From assembly GCA_023392035.1 (NCBI GenBank), contig JAEVZY010000288.1, forward strand, positions 1-33,215: a stretch of 33,215 bases of DNA. Direction: 5' to 3'. The stretch is from Pseudomonadota bacterium (GTDB lineage: Bacteria > Pseudomonadota > Gammaproteobacteria > Burkholderiales > Burkholderiaceae_D). Under the pieces are notes generated by a model. The model was not told the origin of the DNA and ran no database searches. It saw only the letters and a list, made by a program, of their open reading frames with translations. The translations under genes were made by a program, and so were the position numbers. The number at the start of each line of letters is the position of its first letter. Position 1 is the first letter of the stretch. Shown piece by piece: positions 15,626 through 25,022 of this stretch.

Positions 15626-15657
15626 GTCTTATGTCTTATATAAGACCTGTCGACAGG
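15626..15657. promoter_or_regulatory. Palindromic operator region upstream of icd
   Basis: Three half-sites lie end to end: GTCTTAT (15626-15632), GTCTTAT (15633-15639) and ATAAGAC (15640-15646). The last two form a perfect 14-bp palindrome GTCTTATATAAGAC. A second perfect palindrome, CCTGTCGACAGG (15646-15657), follows directly. A possible -10, CATAAT, is at 15615-15620. The layout suggests a dimeric repressor controlling icd just downstream of the promoter; which one is unknown. Confidence 0.65.
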
Positions 15658-15727
15658 CAAGGAAAATTTTTCCCCGGGCAGGCCGGCATCCATCCCGAAC
15701 AGCTTCGCGAAACCAAGGAACCAGCGC

Positions 15728-17962
<2,235 letters not shown>

Positions 17963-18047
17963 GCTTGAATGACCACGGGTCCGCCAGGACCTGCGGTGAG
18001 TCGGCAACGCGCCCAAGCGTTTCGGGCGCAAGCTTCTCCTCAAAAGC

Positions 18048-18076
18048 AAAAAGCCGCAGCGGTGCTGCGGCTTTTT
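18048..18076 (+). terminator. Terminator of icd
   Basis: Perfect 13-bp stem from AAAAAGCCGCAGC (18048-18060) and GCTGCGGCTTTTT (18064-18076) with a GGT loop; the T run completes a rho-independent terminator. Confidence 0.9.
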
Positions 18077-18090
18077 GTTTTGGTCCGCCC

Positions 18091-18116
18091 AAAAAAAATC
18101 CCCGCCATGGCGGGGA
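18091..18116 (-). terminator. Terminator of the cold-shock gene
   Basis: On the reverse strand an 18-base palindrome (18099-18116, TCCCCGCC with GGCGGGGA around a central AT) is followed by eight T. It faces the icd terminator, 14 bases away. Confidence 0.9.
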
Positions 18117-18144
18117 CAGGAATCTGGTAATGCGGACCTGATTC

Positions 18145-18351
18145 TCAGGCGGCTGCCTGAATGTTCGATGCCTGCTTGCCTTTGGGGCCTTGCGTGACTT
18201 CGAACTGGACTTTTTGACCCTCTTTCAGGGTTTTGAATCCATTCATCTGAATCGCCGAGAAGTGAGCGAAGAGGTCTTCTCCGCCGTCATCGGGAGTAAT
18301 GAAACCGTAGCCCTTGCTATCGTTGAACCATTTAACGGTGCCAGTTGCCAT
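18145..18351 (-). CDS. Cold-shock protein (CspA family)
   Basis: A 68-residue single cold-shock domain that binds single-stranded RNA and DNA. RNP1 (KGYGFI, about 17-22) and RNP2 (DLFAHF, about 30-35) are intact. The start is the ATG at 18351; the frame extends four codons upstream to a TTG, but MATGTVKWFN is the universal beginning. It has a long AT-rich leader of about 125 bases with a small hairpin, typical of cold-shock mRNAs. It sits opposite clpS-clpA, the place of cspD in E. coli, but the sequence is plain CspA-like, so I leave the symbol empty. Confidence 0.95.
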   Translation of the reverse strand: MATGTVKWFNDSKGYGFITPDDGGEDLFAHFSAIQMNGFKTLKEGQKVQFEVTQGPKGKQASNIQAAA

Positions 18352-18481
18352 AGAAGCTTTCAAGTTAAAACAATCACACGAGCCGTATAAGCAAGAAGCC
18401 TCGCGTAACGCTGTGCCCCTCCTCGGACCTGCTCTCTTTTTTTATCAATAGTGCTTATAGGCACTAATTAATAATAAACCC

Positions 18482-18510
18482 ATTGTTCGATGAAAAAATA
18501 AAAATGTCAA
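18482..18510 (-). promoter_or_regulatory. Promoter of the cold-shock gene
   Basis: On the reverse strand, TTGACA (18510-18505), 17 bases, then AACAAT (18487-18482). The -35 is perfect and the -10 matches four of six. It predicts a leader of about 125 bases. Confidence 0.6.
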
Positions 18511-18646
18511 GATTTTTGCTCAAGGGACAAAAACGCCTCGAAATCCGCTATGTGGGGCCTTGATTTTGCGCCCATGAACTGCATCTGCGAGAGGTCAAGA
18601 ATCGGCGTAATATCGGCGGAAATGTCAAGGTTCGCGCTGACGCGCG

Positions 18647-18674
18647 TTGCGGACCCATTTCAAGGCTATAGAAT
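18647..18674 (+). promoter_or_regulatory. Promoter of clpS-clpA, ending next to the start codon
   Basis: TTGCGG (18647-18652), 16 bases, TAGAAT (18669-18674). The clpS ATG begins six bases after the -10, where transcription would normally start, and no ribosome site precedes it. Confidence 0.5.
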
Positions 18675-18680
18675 AGACGC

Positions 18681-18995
18681 ATGGCAACCAAGGATGAGAA
18701 TGGCACTGTTCTCGTGCGCAAGGAACAGCAAGAGCGGATCAAGCCTCCGCCCATGTTCCAGGTCCTCCTGCTCAATGATGACTACACCCCGATGGAATTC
18801 GTAGTGGCCATCATCCAGGAGTATTTCAACAAAGACCGCGAGACCGCGACGCAGATCATGCTCAAGGTACATCGCGATGGCAAGGGAATGTGCGGTGTCT
18901 ATCCCAAAGAGATTGCGAGCACGAAGGTAGAACTTGTATTGGCACACGCACGCAAAGCGGGGCATCCCCTGCAATGCGTGATGGAGGAAGCATGA
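18681..18995 (+). CDS. clpS: ATP-dependent Clp protease adaptor ClpS
   Basis: A 104-residue adaptor that binds N-degron substrates and delivers them to ClpAP. After a disordered N-terminus the core begins at PPPMFQVLLLNDDYTPMEFVV (about 22-42), where Asn32, Asp33 and Asp34 belong to the N-degron pocket loop. It continues with the HRDGKGMCGVYPKEIA segment, whose His binds the substrate amino group. The stop overlaps clpA as ATGA. No Shine-Dalgarno is present, and the -10 box lies just six bases upstream, so the mRNA may be leaderless. Opposite the csp gene, as in many Proteobacteria. Confidence 0.97.
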   Translation: MATKDENGTVLVRKEQQERIKPPPMFQVLLLNDDYTPMEFVVAIIQEYFNKDRETATQIMLKVHRDGKGMCGVYPKEIASTKVELVLAHARKAGHPLQCVMEEA

Positions 18996-21292
18996 TTGCC
19001 CAGGAACTGGAAGTAAGTTTGCACATGGCGTTTGTCGAGGCCCGTCAGGCCCGGCACGAATTCATCACGGTCGAGCACCTGTTGCTGGCGCTGCTGGACA
19101 ATCCGTCCGCTGCCGAGGTGCTGCGCGCCTGCGCAGTCAATATTGAAGACTTGCGTAAAACCCTGACCAACTTCATCACCGACAACACGCCCACGGTTCC
19201 CGGAACCAGCGAGGTCGATACCCAGCCCACGCTCGGTTTCCAGCGCGTGATCCAGCGCGCCATCATGCACGTGCAATCGGCTTCCAACGGCAAGAAGGAA
19301 GTCACCGGCGCCAATGTGCTGGTGGCCATCTTCGGCGAGAAGGATTCGCACGCGGTCTATTACCTGCACCAGCAGGGCGTGACCCGGCTGGACGTGGTCA
19401 ACTATATTTCGCACGGTGTGCGCAAGGATCAGCAATCCGATCCGCAAAAAGCGCCCGAGGGCAGCGAGGAAGCGCAAAGCGAAACCAGCCAGAAAGAGAG
19501 CCCGCTGGATCAGTTCACCCAGAACCTCAACAAGCTGGCAAGCGAAGGCAAGATTGATCCCTTGATCGGGCGCGAGCAGGAAGTCGAGCGCGTCATCCAG
19601 ACCCTGTGCCGTCGTCGCAAGAACAATCCGCTCTTGGTCGGTGAAGCCGGTGTCGGCAAGACTGCCATCGCCGAAGGCCTGGCCTGGCGCATCACCCAGG
19701 GCGACGTGCCCGAAGTGCTGCAAAGCGCGGTGGTGTACTCGCTCGATATGGGCGCACTGCTGGCCGGCACCAAGTATCGCGGCGATTTCGAACAACGCCT
19801 GAAGTCCGTCCTCAAGCAATTGAAGGACAGCCCCAACGGTATTCTGTTCGTGGACGAGATTCACACCATCATCGGCGCCGGTTCGGCGTCGGGCGGCACG
19901 CTGGACGCTTCCAACCTGCTGAAGCCGGCCCTGGCTTCCGGCCAGTTGAAGTGCATCGGCGCGACCACCTACACGGAATTCCGTGGCGTGTTCGAGAAAG
20001 ACCATGCCTTGTCGCGTCGCTTCCAGAAGATCGATGTGATTGAGCCGACCGTTGAGCAAACGGTGCAGATCCTGCGCGGCCTGAAGTCGCGCTTCGAGGA
20101 GCACCACGGCGTGAAGTATTCCGCTTCCGCCCTGACCTCGGCTGCCGAGCTGTCGGCGCGCTTCATCAACGATCGTCATCTGCCCGACAAGGCAATCGAC
20201 GTCATCGACGAAGCCGGTGCCGCCCAGCGCGTGCTGCCGACCTCCAAGCGCAAGAAGACCATCGGCAAGACCGACATCGAGGAAATCATTTCCAAGATCG
20301 CGCGCATTCCTCCGCAGACCGTCAACCAGGACGATCGCGCCAAGCTGCAGACCATAGACCGCGATCTGAAGAACGTGGTGTTCGGTCAGGACGATGCGAT
20401 CGAAGCGCTGGCGGCCGCCATCAAGATGGCGCGTGCCGGCCTGGGCAAGACCGACAAGCCGATCGGTTCCTTCCTGTTCTCCGGCCCGACCGGCGTCGGC
20501 AAGACCGAGGTCGCCAAGCAATTGGCCTTCATCCTCGGCATTGACCTGATCCGCTTCGACATGTCGGAGTACATGGAACGCCATGCGGTGAGCCGTTTGA
20601 TCGGCGCGCCGCCCGGTTATGTCGGTTTCGACCAGGGCGGTTTGCTGACCGAAGCCATCACCAAGAAGCCGCACGCAGTGCTGCTGCTGGACGAGATTGA
20701 AAAAGCCCATCCGGACATTTTCAATATCCTGCTGCAGGTGATGGACCACGGCACGCTGACCGACAACAACGGTCGCAAGGCTGACTTCCGCAACGTGATC
20801 ATCATCATGACCACCAATGCGGGCGCGGAAAGCCTGCAAAAGCGCAGCATCGGCTTCACCGACAAGCGGGAAACCGGCGACGAAATGGCCGAAATCAAGC
20901 GCCTGTTCACGCCTGAATTCCGCAACCGGCTGGATTCCATCATCAGCTTCCGCGCGCTGGACGAAGAGATCATCATGCGCGTGGTCGACAAGTTCCTCAT
21001 GCAGCTGGAAGAGCAGCTGCACGAGAAGAAAGTCGACGCGGTATTCACCGAAAACCTGCGCCGCTATCTGGCACGCAAGGGCTTCGATCCGCTGATGGGC
21101 GCGCGCCCGATGGCACGCCTGATCCAGGACATGATACGCAAGGCCCTGGCCGACGAGCTGCTGTTCGGCATGCTGATGTCCGGCGGCAAGGTCACGGTGG
21201 ACATGGACGAGAACGAGAAGATCAAGCTCGACTTTGTCGAGGGCGATCCGACTCCGCCGGCGTCTCCTGCCGACTTGGTGGAAGTCGAGTAA
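18992..21292 (+). CDS. clpA: ATP-dependent Clp protease ATP-binding subunit ClpA
   Basis: A 766-residue AAA+ unfoldase that feeds ClpP. The ClpN repeats are at about 1-145, then an acidic Gln/Ser/Glu-rich linker (145-172). AAA domain 1 has Walker A GEAGVGKT (217-224) and domain 2 has GPTGVGKT (498-505). There is no long middle coiled coil, which separates it from ClpB. The ATG at 18992 overlaps the clpS stop and has GGAGG six to ten bases upstream; the open frame further left is a shadow within clpS. The gene ends in a strong terminator at 21321. Confidence 0.97.
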   Translation: MIAQELEVSLHMAFVEARQARHEFITVEHLLLALLDNPSAAEVLRACAVNIEDLRKTLTNFITDNTPTVPGTSEVDTQPTLGFQRVIQRAIMHVQSASNGKKEVTGANVLVAIFGEKDSHAVYYLHQQGVTRLDVVNYISHGVRKDQQSDPQKAPEGSEEAQSETSQKESPLDQFTQNLNKLASEGKIDPLIGREQEVERVIQTLCRRRKNNPLLVGEAGVGKTAIAEGLAWRITQGDVPEVLQSAVVYSLDMGALLAGTKYRGDFEQRLKSVLKQLKDSPNGILFVDEIHTIIGAGSASGGTLDASNLLKPALASGQLKCIGATTYTEFRGVFEKDHALSRRFQKIDVIEPTVEQTVQILRGLKSRFEEHHGVKYSASALTSAAELSARFINDRHLPDKAIDVIDEAGAAQRVLPTSKRKKTIGKTDIEEIISKIARIPPQTVNQDDRAKLQTIDRDLKNVVFGQDDAIEALAAAIKMARAGLGKTDKPIGSFLFSGPTGVGKTEVAKQLAFILGIDLIRFDMSEYMERHAVSRLIGAPPGYVGFDQGGLLTEAITKKPHAVLLLDEIEKAHPDIFNILLQVMDHGTLTDNNGRKADFRNVIIIMTTNAGAESLQKRSIGFTDKRETGDEMAEIKRLFTPEFRNRLDSIISFRALDEEIIMRVVDKFLMQLEEQLHEKKVDAVFTENLRRYLARKGFDPLMGARPMARLIQDMIRKALADELLFGMLMSGGKVTVDMDENEKIKLDFVEGDPTPPASPADLVEVE

Positions 21293-21320
21293 GCGCAGCG
21301 ACACTCACCAAAAATAAAAA

Positions 21321-21348
21321 TGCCCGGACACGTCCGGGCATTTTTTTT
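21321..21348 (+). terminator. Terminator of clpS-clpA
   Basis: Stem TGCCCGGAC (21321-21329) with GTCCGGGCA (21332-21340), then eight T. Strong rho-independent type. Confidence 0.92.
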
Positions 21349-21379
21349 GGGCCAGTGATTGCCGGCCCTGAATCAGCGC

Positions 21380-21451
21380 TCAGTTGAGGAAGTTCAGCAG
21401 CTCCGGACCGAACACTTCACGATGCAGCAGCTGCGCCGGCACGCCCAACTC
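21380..21451 (-). pseudogene. C-terminal remnant resembling flavohemoprotein (hmp)
   Basis: On the reverse strand the last 23 codons before a TGA read ELGVPAQLLHREVFG then PELLNFLN. This matches in style the extreme C-terminus of flavohemoproteins and related ferredoxin-reductase domains (LGV..., IHYEVFGP...), which end in such a motif. Nothing upstream encodes the globin, FAD or NAD parts: the frame runs at once into the nsrR terminator. hmp commonly lies directly downstream of nsrR in the same direction, as this fragment does. I infer a deleted hmp gene with only its tail left. The identification rests on a short motif and could be a related reductase instead. Confidence 0.5.
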
Positions 21452-21465
21452 CCAAGTTAAAACAT

Positions 21466-21504
21466 AAAAAAATTGCTCGACGCGAGCGATGCCCACGCGA
21501 GCAA
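21466..21504 (-). terminator. Terminator after nsrR
   Basis: On the reverse strand TTGCTCG (21504-21498) pairs with CGAGCAA (21479-21473) across an 18-base loop with further inner GC pairs, followed by seven T (21472-21466). It separates nsrR from the hmp-like remnant. Confidence 0.75.
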
Positions 21505-21511
21505 ATGCCAA

Positions 21512-21985
21512 TCAAGCTGCCGGGACTCGGCTGAGCTCCGACAGATGTGAAAATTCCCGGTGCATCAGGATGATTTGTTCGCCCGTGCTGCCTTTGACGA
21601 TGTCGGCCAGGGTGAAGCCGTCCATGGCCTGGTAGAAGGCGCGTTGTCCGGCGGCGAGCGCGCCACGCAGGCGGCAGTCCTGGCTCAGGCGGCAGTTTTG
21701 CGCTTCGCAATCCACCAGCTCGGCGTCGCCTTCCAGTTCGCGCAGCACCGCACCTATCTTCAGCTTCTTCGGATCCACATTCAAACTGAGGCCGCCTTTG
21801 CGCCCGCGGGTGGCCAGGATCCAACCGCTGCGTGAAAGCTCGGCCACCACTTTCACCAGGTGATTGATGGGGATGTCGAATTGCCTGGCGATCTCGGCAA
21901 CCGTGGCCGGCGCTCTTTGTGTATCGGCCTGGGCCAGATACATCAGTACGCGCAAGCCGATGTCGGAAAAACGAGTGAGACGCAT
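21512..21985 (-). CDS. nsrR: Nitric oxide-sensing repressor NsrR (Rrf2 family)
   Basis: A 157-residue Rrf2-family regulator. The N-terminal winged helix begins MRLTRFSDIGLRVLMYLA and contains VAEIARQFDIPINHLVKVV as recognition region. The cluster ligands follow as C-x4-C-x5-C (DCEAQNC, then RLSQDC), at about residues 94, 99 and 105. This spacing is that of NsrR, while IscR has C-x5-C-x5-C. The cluster reacts with NO and releases the DNA. The ATG at 21985 is chosen by family alignment; the frame further up crosses the operator. A consensus NsrR box lies at 22043-22067, so it represses itself. Confidence 0.92.
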   Translation of the reverse strand: MRLTRFSDIGLRVLMYLAQADTQRAPATVAEIARQFDIPINHLVKVVAELSRSGWILATRGRKGGLSLNVDPKKLKIGAVLRELEGDAELVDCEAQNCRLSQDCRLRGALAAGQRAFYQAMDGFTLADIVKGSTGEQIILMHREFSHLSELSRVPAA

Positions 21986-22042
21986 GCCGGTGGAAGAGAA
22001 GTGCCGCTTGGAAGCGGCTTGAGGAACAGCGAGCAGTCTACC

Positions 22043-22067
22043 AAAGATGCATATGCGATGCATCTTT
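22043..22067. promoter_or_regulatory. NsrR operator
   Basis: Perfect inverted repeat AAAGATGCAT-N5-ATGCATCTTT. It matches the known NsrR box (AAGATGCAT halves with five bases between). A -10-like TAGACT on the reverse strand is at 22040-22035, so the box covers the -35 region of nsrR. Confidence 0.88.
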
Positions 22068-22084
22068 TAGTCCTACTGGCGCCC

Positions 22085-22110
22085 AAAAAAAATGCCGCCC
22101 GCAGGCGGCA
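22085..22110 (-). terminator. Terminator after the M48-like lipoprotein gene
   Basis: On the reverse strand TGCCGCC (22110-22104), loop TGCG, GGCGGCA (22099-22093), then eight T (22092-22085). It likely ends the whole ribF to M48 transcription unit. Confidence 0.9.
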
Positions 22111-22137
22111 GATGTTCGAGGCAAGCGCGGCGGCCTG

Positions 22138-23217
22138 TCAGGGGAAGAGCGGCTGCTTGTTGTTTTGCTTGGCCTTGATTTCAGGGATGATCTTTTCGAT
22201 CACGCCAATCCGATAAGCCGTGCCCGGATGGTTATGGGTATGGCCATTCAGGACCGAGGCCGGCTGCTGGTTGGCCAGTCTTTCCCAGAAGCGCGCCGCG
22301 TCTTCATAGCGGTAACCGGCGCGCGCCACCATGTAGAGCGCCAGCACATCGGCGGCCGCATCCATGTCCTGCGGCGTGGCGCGGATGCCGCCGGTGCCGG
22401 CCAGGCCGGACAGATCAGGCTTGATGCGCAACAGGTTGTCGATGATGTCGGCTTCGGCCGCGCTGTTCTTCAGCTTGGCGGGATGCATCAGGGAGTTGTG
22501 TGCCATTTCCTTGGCCAGCACCAGCGCCAATTCATCGTCCGACTGCGTGAAATTCAGCATGCCGCGCGTGACCATCACCCGGCGTCCATCGCCATAGGCA
22601 TTGATGTTGTCGGCATTGCCCAATTCCACGCTGTAGGCGCAGGCGCGGGTCAGCTTGACGGTGAGCGGGATGCTTCCGCTGTCGCCACGCTGCACCACCA
22701 GGTTCACCGAAGGCTTCTTGCCGACCATGGGGGCCAGGATGCCGGCCGCCTGGCGCTCCGCATTCGGGCCGGTGGGCATGGCGCGGCCCTCCACCGACAC
22801 CAGTTTGTCGCCGCGCTTCAAGCCGGCGCGGTCGGCGCCGCTGCCGGCCAGCACGCCGACGATTTGCAGGCGATCATCCAGGCCAAACACGGTTTCGGCG
22901 GCGTCCGCCAAATCAGGCGACCAGGAATACTTGTTCTTGGCAGTGAAGCCGAACAGATTGCGCGCGTTATTGCCCTTGCACAGTTCGGGATTGCTGGTCA
23001 GAAGCGGACCCGAGACGCGATACAGCCGGTCCTGGTAATTCACCAGGGTGCGCAGCATCTCCTGCTCGGCCGGCGGCGCCTGCACCATCACCGTCGGTTG
23101 CACCGGACGCGGCATCTGGGTCGGCAATTGGGTTTGCGTGGCGCAGCCGGCCAACGCCAGCGCGCCGGGAATGGCGACCCAAGCCGCCAGTTTGGATATG
23201 CGTGAAGTCTTGGCCAT
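22138..23217 (-). CDS. PDZ-containing M48-like lipoprotein with degenerate zinc site
   Basis: A 359-residue protein. The N-terminus is a lipoprotein signal ending in LAGC with Cys25 as lipid site, followed by a Pro/Gln-rich linker. A PDZ-like region spans about 110-190 (VLAGSGADRAGLKRGDKLVSVEG). The rest resembles M48 (Ste24/BepA-like) peptidases: NINAYGDGRRVMVTRGML, the helix ELALVLAKEMAHN and the late HNHPGT segment. The zinc motif HExxH reads KEMAH (236-240), so the first His is Lys. The ExEAD ligand site reads DAAAD (286-290), so that Glu is Ala. It is probably an inactive relative with a binding or chaperone role. It follows dut by ten bases at the end of the operon. An alternative upstream start at 23286 is less likely because it would bury the lipobox. 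Confidence 0.85.
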   Translation of the reverse strand: MAKTSRISKLAAWVAIPGALALAGCATQTQLPTQMPRPVQPTVMVQAPPAEQEMLRTLVNYQDRLYRVSGPLLTSNPELCKGNNARNLFGFTAKNKYSWSPDLADAAETVFGLDDRLQIVGVLAGSGADRAGLKRGDKLVSVEGRAMPTGPNAERQAAGILAPMVGKKPSVNLVVQRGDSGSIPLTVKLTRACAYSVELGNADNINAYGDGRRVMVTRGMLNFTQSDDELALVLAKEMAHNSLMHPAKLKNSAAEADIIDNLLRIKPDLSGLAGTGGIRATPQDMDAAADVLALYMVARAGYRYEDAARFWERLANQQPASVLNGHTHNHPGTAYRIGVIEKIIPEIKAKQNNKQPLFP

Positions 23218-23227
23218 GGCGTTCACC

Positions 23228-23677
23228 TCAGTGCTTGCCGGTGCTGCCAAAGCCGCCGCTGCCGCGTTCGCTGGAATCGAATTCATCGACGATATTCAAT
23301 TCCACCTGAAGCACTGGCACCACCACCAACTGCGCCAGCCTTTCCATCGGATTCAAGGTGAACGCGGCGCTGCCGCGGTTCCAGGTCGAGATCATCAATT
23401 CGCCCTGGTAGTCGGAGTCGATCAGGCCCACCAGGTTGCCCAGCACGATGCCGTGCTTGTGGCCCAGGCCGCTGCGCGGCAGGATCAGTGCCGCGTAGGC
23501 CGGGTCGGCAAGATGAATCGCAAGGCCGGTGGGCACCAGCTTGGTTTCACCCGGCTCGATCACCATCGGCGCCTGGATGCAGGCGCGCAGGTCGAGGCCG
23601 GCGCTGCCGGCGGTGGCATAGGCGGGCAGTTGAGCGCGCATGCGCTCGTCGAGAATTTTGACGTCCAGCTTCTTCAT
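23228..23677 (-). CDS. dut: dUTP diphosphatase
   Basis: A 149-residue trimeric dUTPase that makes dUMP for thymidylate synthesis and keeps uracil out of DNA. All five motifs are visible: AGSAGLDLRA (1), PRSGLGHKHG (2), LVGLIDSDYQGEL (3), NPMERLAQLVVVPV (4) and the C-terminal GSGGFGSTGKH (5). The start ATG at 23677 overlaps the coaBC stop by four bases. The pairing coaBC-dut is very common in Proteobacteria. Confidence 0.98.
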   Translation of the reverse strand: MKKLDVKILDERMRAQLPAYATAGSAGLDLRACIQAPMVIEPGETKLVPTGLAIHLADPAYAALILPRSGLGHKHGIVLGNLVGLIDSDYQGELMISTWNRGSAAFTLNPMERLAQLVVVPVLQVELNIVDEFDSSERGSGGFGSTGKH

Positions 23678-24921
23678 GCGGTCCTTTGTTGCGTGCTGGC
23701 CGCGGCCACGGCGGGCTGCGGACGGGTTGAGTTCAGACGACGCGCAAGTTCATCCACCAGTTGCCGCGCCAGCGTCTGCTTGTCGGCGGCGGGCAGTTTC
23801 ACATGTCCGTTCTCGTCGAACAGGACCAGTTCATTGGTATCGCGACCGAAGGTATTCGGGCCCAGATTGCCCACCAGCAGCGGCACGTTCTTGCGAATGC
23901 GCTTGGCCTGGCCGTTTTCAATCAGGTTTTCCGATTCGGCGGCAAAGCCGACGCAATAGGGCGGCGCGGGCAGGGCGGCCACGGCGGCAAGAATGTCGGG
24001 GTTCTGCACGAACTCCAGTTGCGGCACGCTCTTGCCATCCTGCTTCTTCAGCTTCTGGCCGCTGGCATTGGCCACGCGCCAATCGGCCACGGCCGCCACG
24101 GCGATGAAAACGTCCTGGCGCGCCACCTCGGCCATCACCGCATCATGCATCTGCTGCGCGGTCTGGATATTGATTTTCTGCACACCGGCCGGGGACTCGA
24201 GCGCAACCGGGCCCGAAACCAGCGTGACCTGGGCGCCGGCCTGGCGCGCGGCGCGGGCGATGGCATAGCCCATCTTGCCCGAGGAAAGATTGGTGATGCC
24301 GCGTACCGGGTCGATCGGCTCGAAGGTCGGTCCGGCGGTGATCAAGAGCTTCTTGCCGGCCAGGGATTTGGGGGCGAAGGCGGCGATGATCTCTTCCAGC
24401 AGCTCCTGCGGCTCCAGCATGCGGCCCATGCCGGTTTCGCCGCAGGCCTGTTCGCCGGCGGCCGGACCCAGCAACTGTATGCCATCATCGCGCAGCTGGC
24501 GCACATTGCGCTGGGTGGCCGGGTTTTGCCACATCTCGACATTCATGGCCGGCGCCACCAGCAGCGGCAGCATCGCCGGGCGCGCCACGCACAAGGTGGA
24601 CAGCAGATCGTTGCAGATGCCGTGCGCCAGTTTCGCCATGAAGTCGGCCGAGCAGGGCGCGATGACGATGGCGTCGGCCTCGCGCGTCAAGTCGATATGC
24701 GGCATGTTGTTGGCCACGCGCGCATCCCATTGGTCGGTGTAGACCGTGCGGCCCGACAGCGCCTGCATGGTGACGGCGGTGATGAAGTGGGTGGCGGCCT
24801 CGGTCATCACCACCTGCACCTGCGCGCCGGCCTTGGAGAGGGCGCGCAGCAACTCGGCGGCCTTGTAACAGGCGACGCCGCCGGTCAGTCCCAGGACGAT
24901 CTTCTTGCCAGCCAGGTCCAT
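23674..24921 (-). CDS. coaBC: Bifunctional phosphopantothenoylcysteine decarboxylase / phosphopantothenate-cysteine ligase
   Basis: A 415-residue enzyme for two steps of coenzyme A synthesis. The N-terminal CoaC part (about 1-185) is an FMN flavoprotein with GLTGGVACYK, active-site His75 in NMPHIDLTR, the PAMNVEMW motif and the ACGETGMGRM flap with its Cys. The CoaB part (about 190-400) starts LLITAGPTFEPIDPVRGITNLSSG and includes FIAVAAVADWRV and the Lys-rich loop KLKKQDGK. A ribosome site AGAGGA precedes the ATG. A 101-base gap to lspA upstream holds no clear terminator. The C-terminal 20 residues are an Ala/Gln-rich tail beyond the usual length. Confidence 0.97.
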   Translation of the reverse strand: MDLAGKKIVLGLTGGVACYKAAELLRALSKAGAQVQVVMTEAATHFITAVTMQALSGRTVYTDQWDARVANNMPHIDLTREADAIVIAPCSADFMAKLAHGICNDLLSTLCVARPAMLPLLVAPAMNVEMWQNPATQRNVRQLRDDGIQLLGPAAGEQACGETGMGRMLEPQELLEEIIAAFAPKSLAGKKLLITAGPTFEPIDPVRGITNLSSGKMGYAIARAARQAGAQVTLVSGPVALESPAGVQKINIQTAQQMHDAVMAEVARQDVFIAVAAVADWRVANASGQKLKKQDGKSVPQLEFVQNPDILAAVAALPAPPYCVGFAAESENLIENGQAKRIRKNVPLLVGNLGPNTFGRDTNELVLFDENGHVKLPAADKQTLARQLVDELARRLNSTRPQPAVAAASTQQRTA

Positions 24922-25022
24922 GGCATTCCTCTGTATTGCTTCCAGTCGGGGCGCTAGTGTAACGCCAACGCTCCCGCTGGGCTGTGAGAAACCGTTACCC
25001 GCTTTTTGCGAGCGAGTTGCGC

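Larger units (their letters stand above)
18352..18680. other. 329-base AT-rich divergent region between the csp gene and clpS
   Basis: Non-coding. It holds the csp promoter (18482-18510), the csp leader with a hairpin TAGTGC-N6-GCACTA at 18449-18466, and the clpS promoter at 18647-18674. No other gene or RNA could be recognised. Confidence 0.7.

Noticed and set aside
18899..21304. An 801-codon reverse-strand frame opposite clpA, and similar long frames opposite icd, ileS and tkt
   Set aside because: They are shadows of strong codon bias in conserved housekeeping genes, with no ribosome site or recognisable motifs.
21512..21985. IscR instead of NsrR
   Set aside because: Cys spacing is C-x4-C-x5-C, no isc genes follow, and the upstream box is the NsrR consensus.
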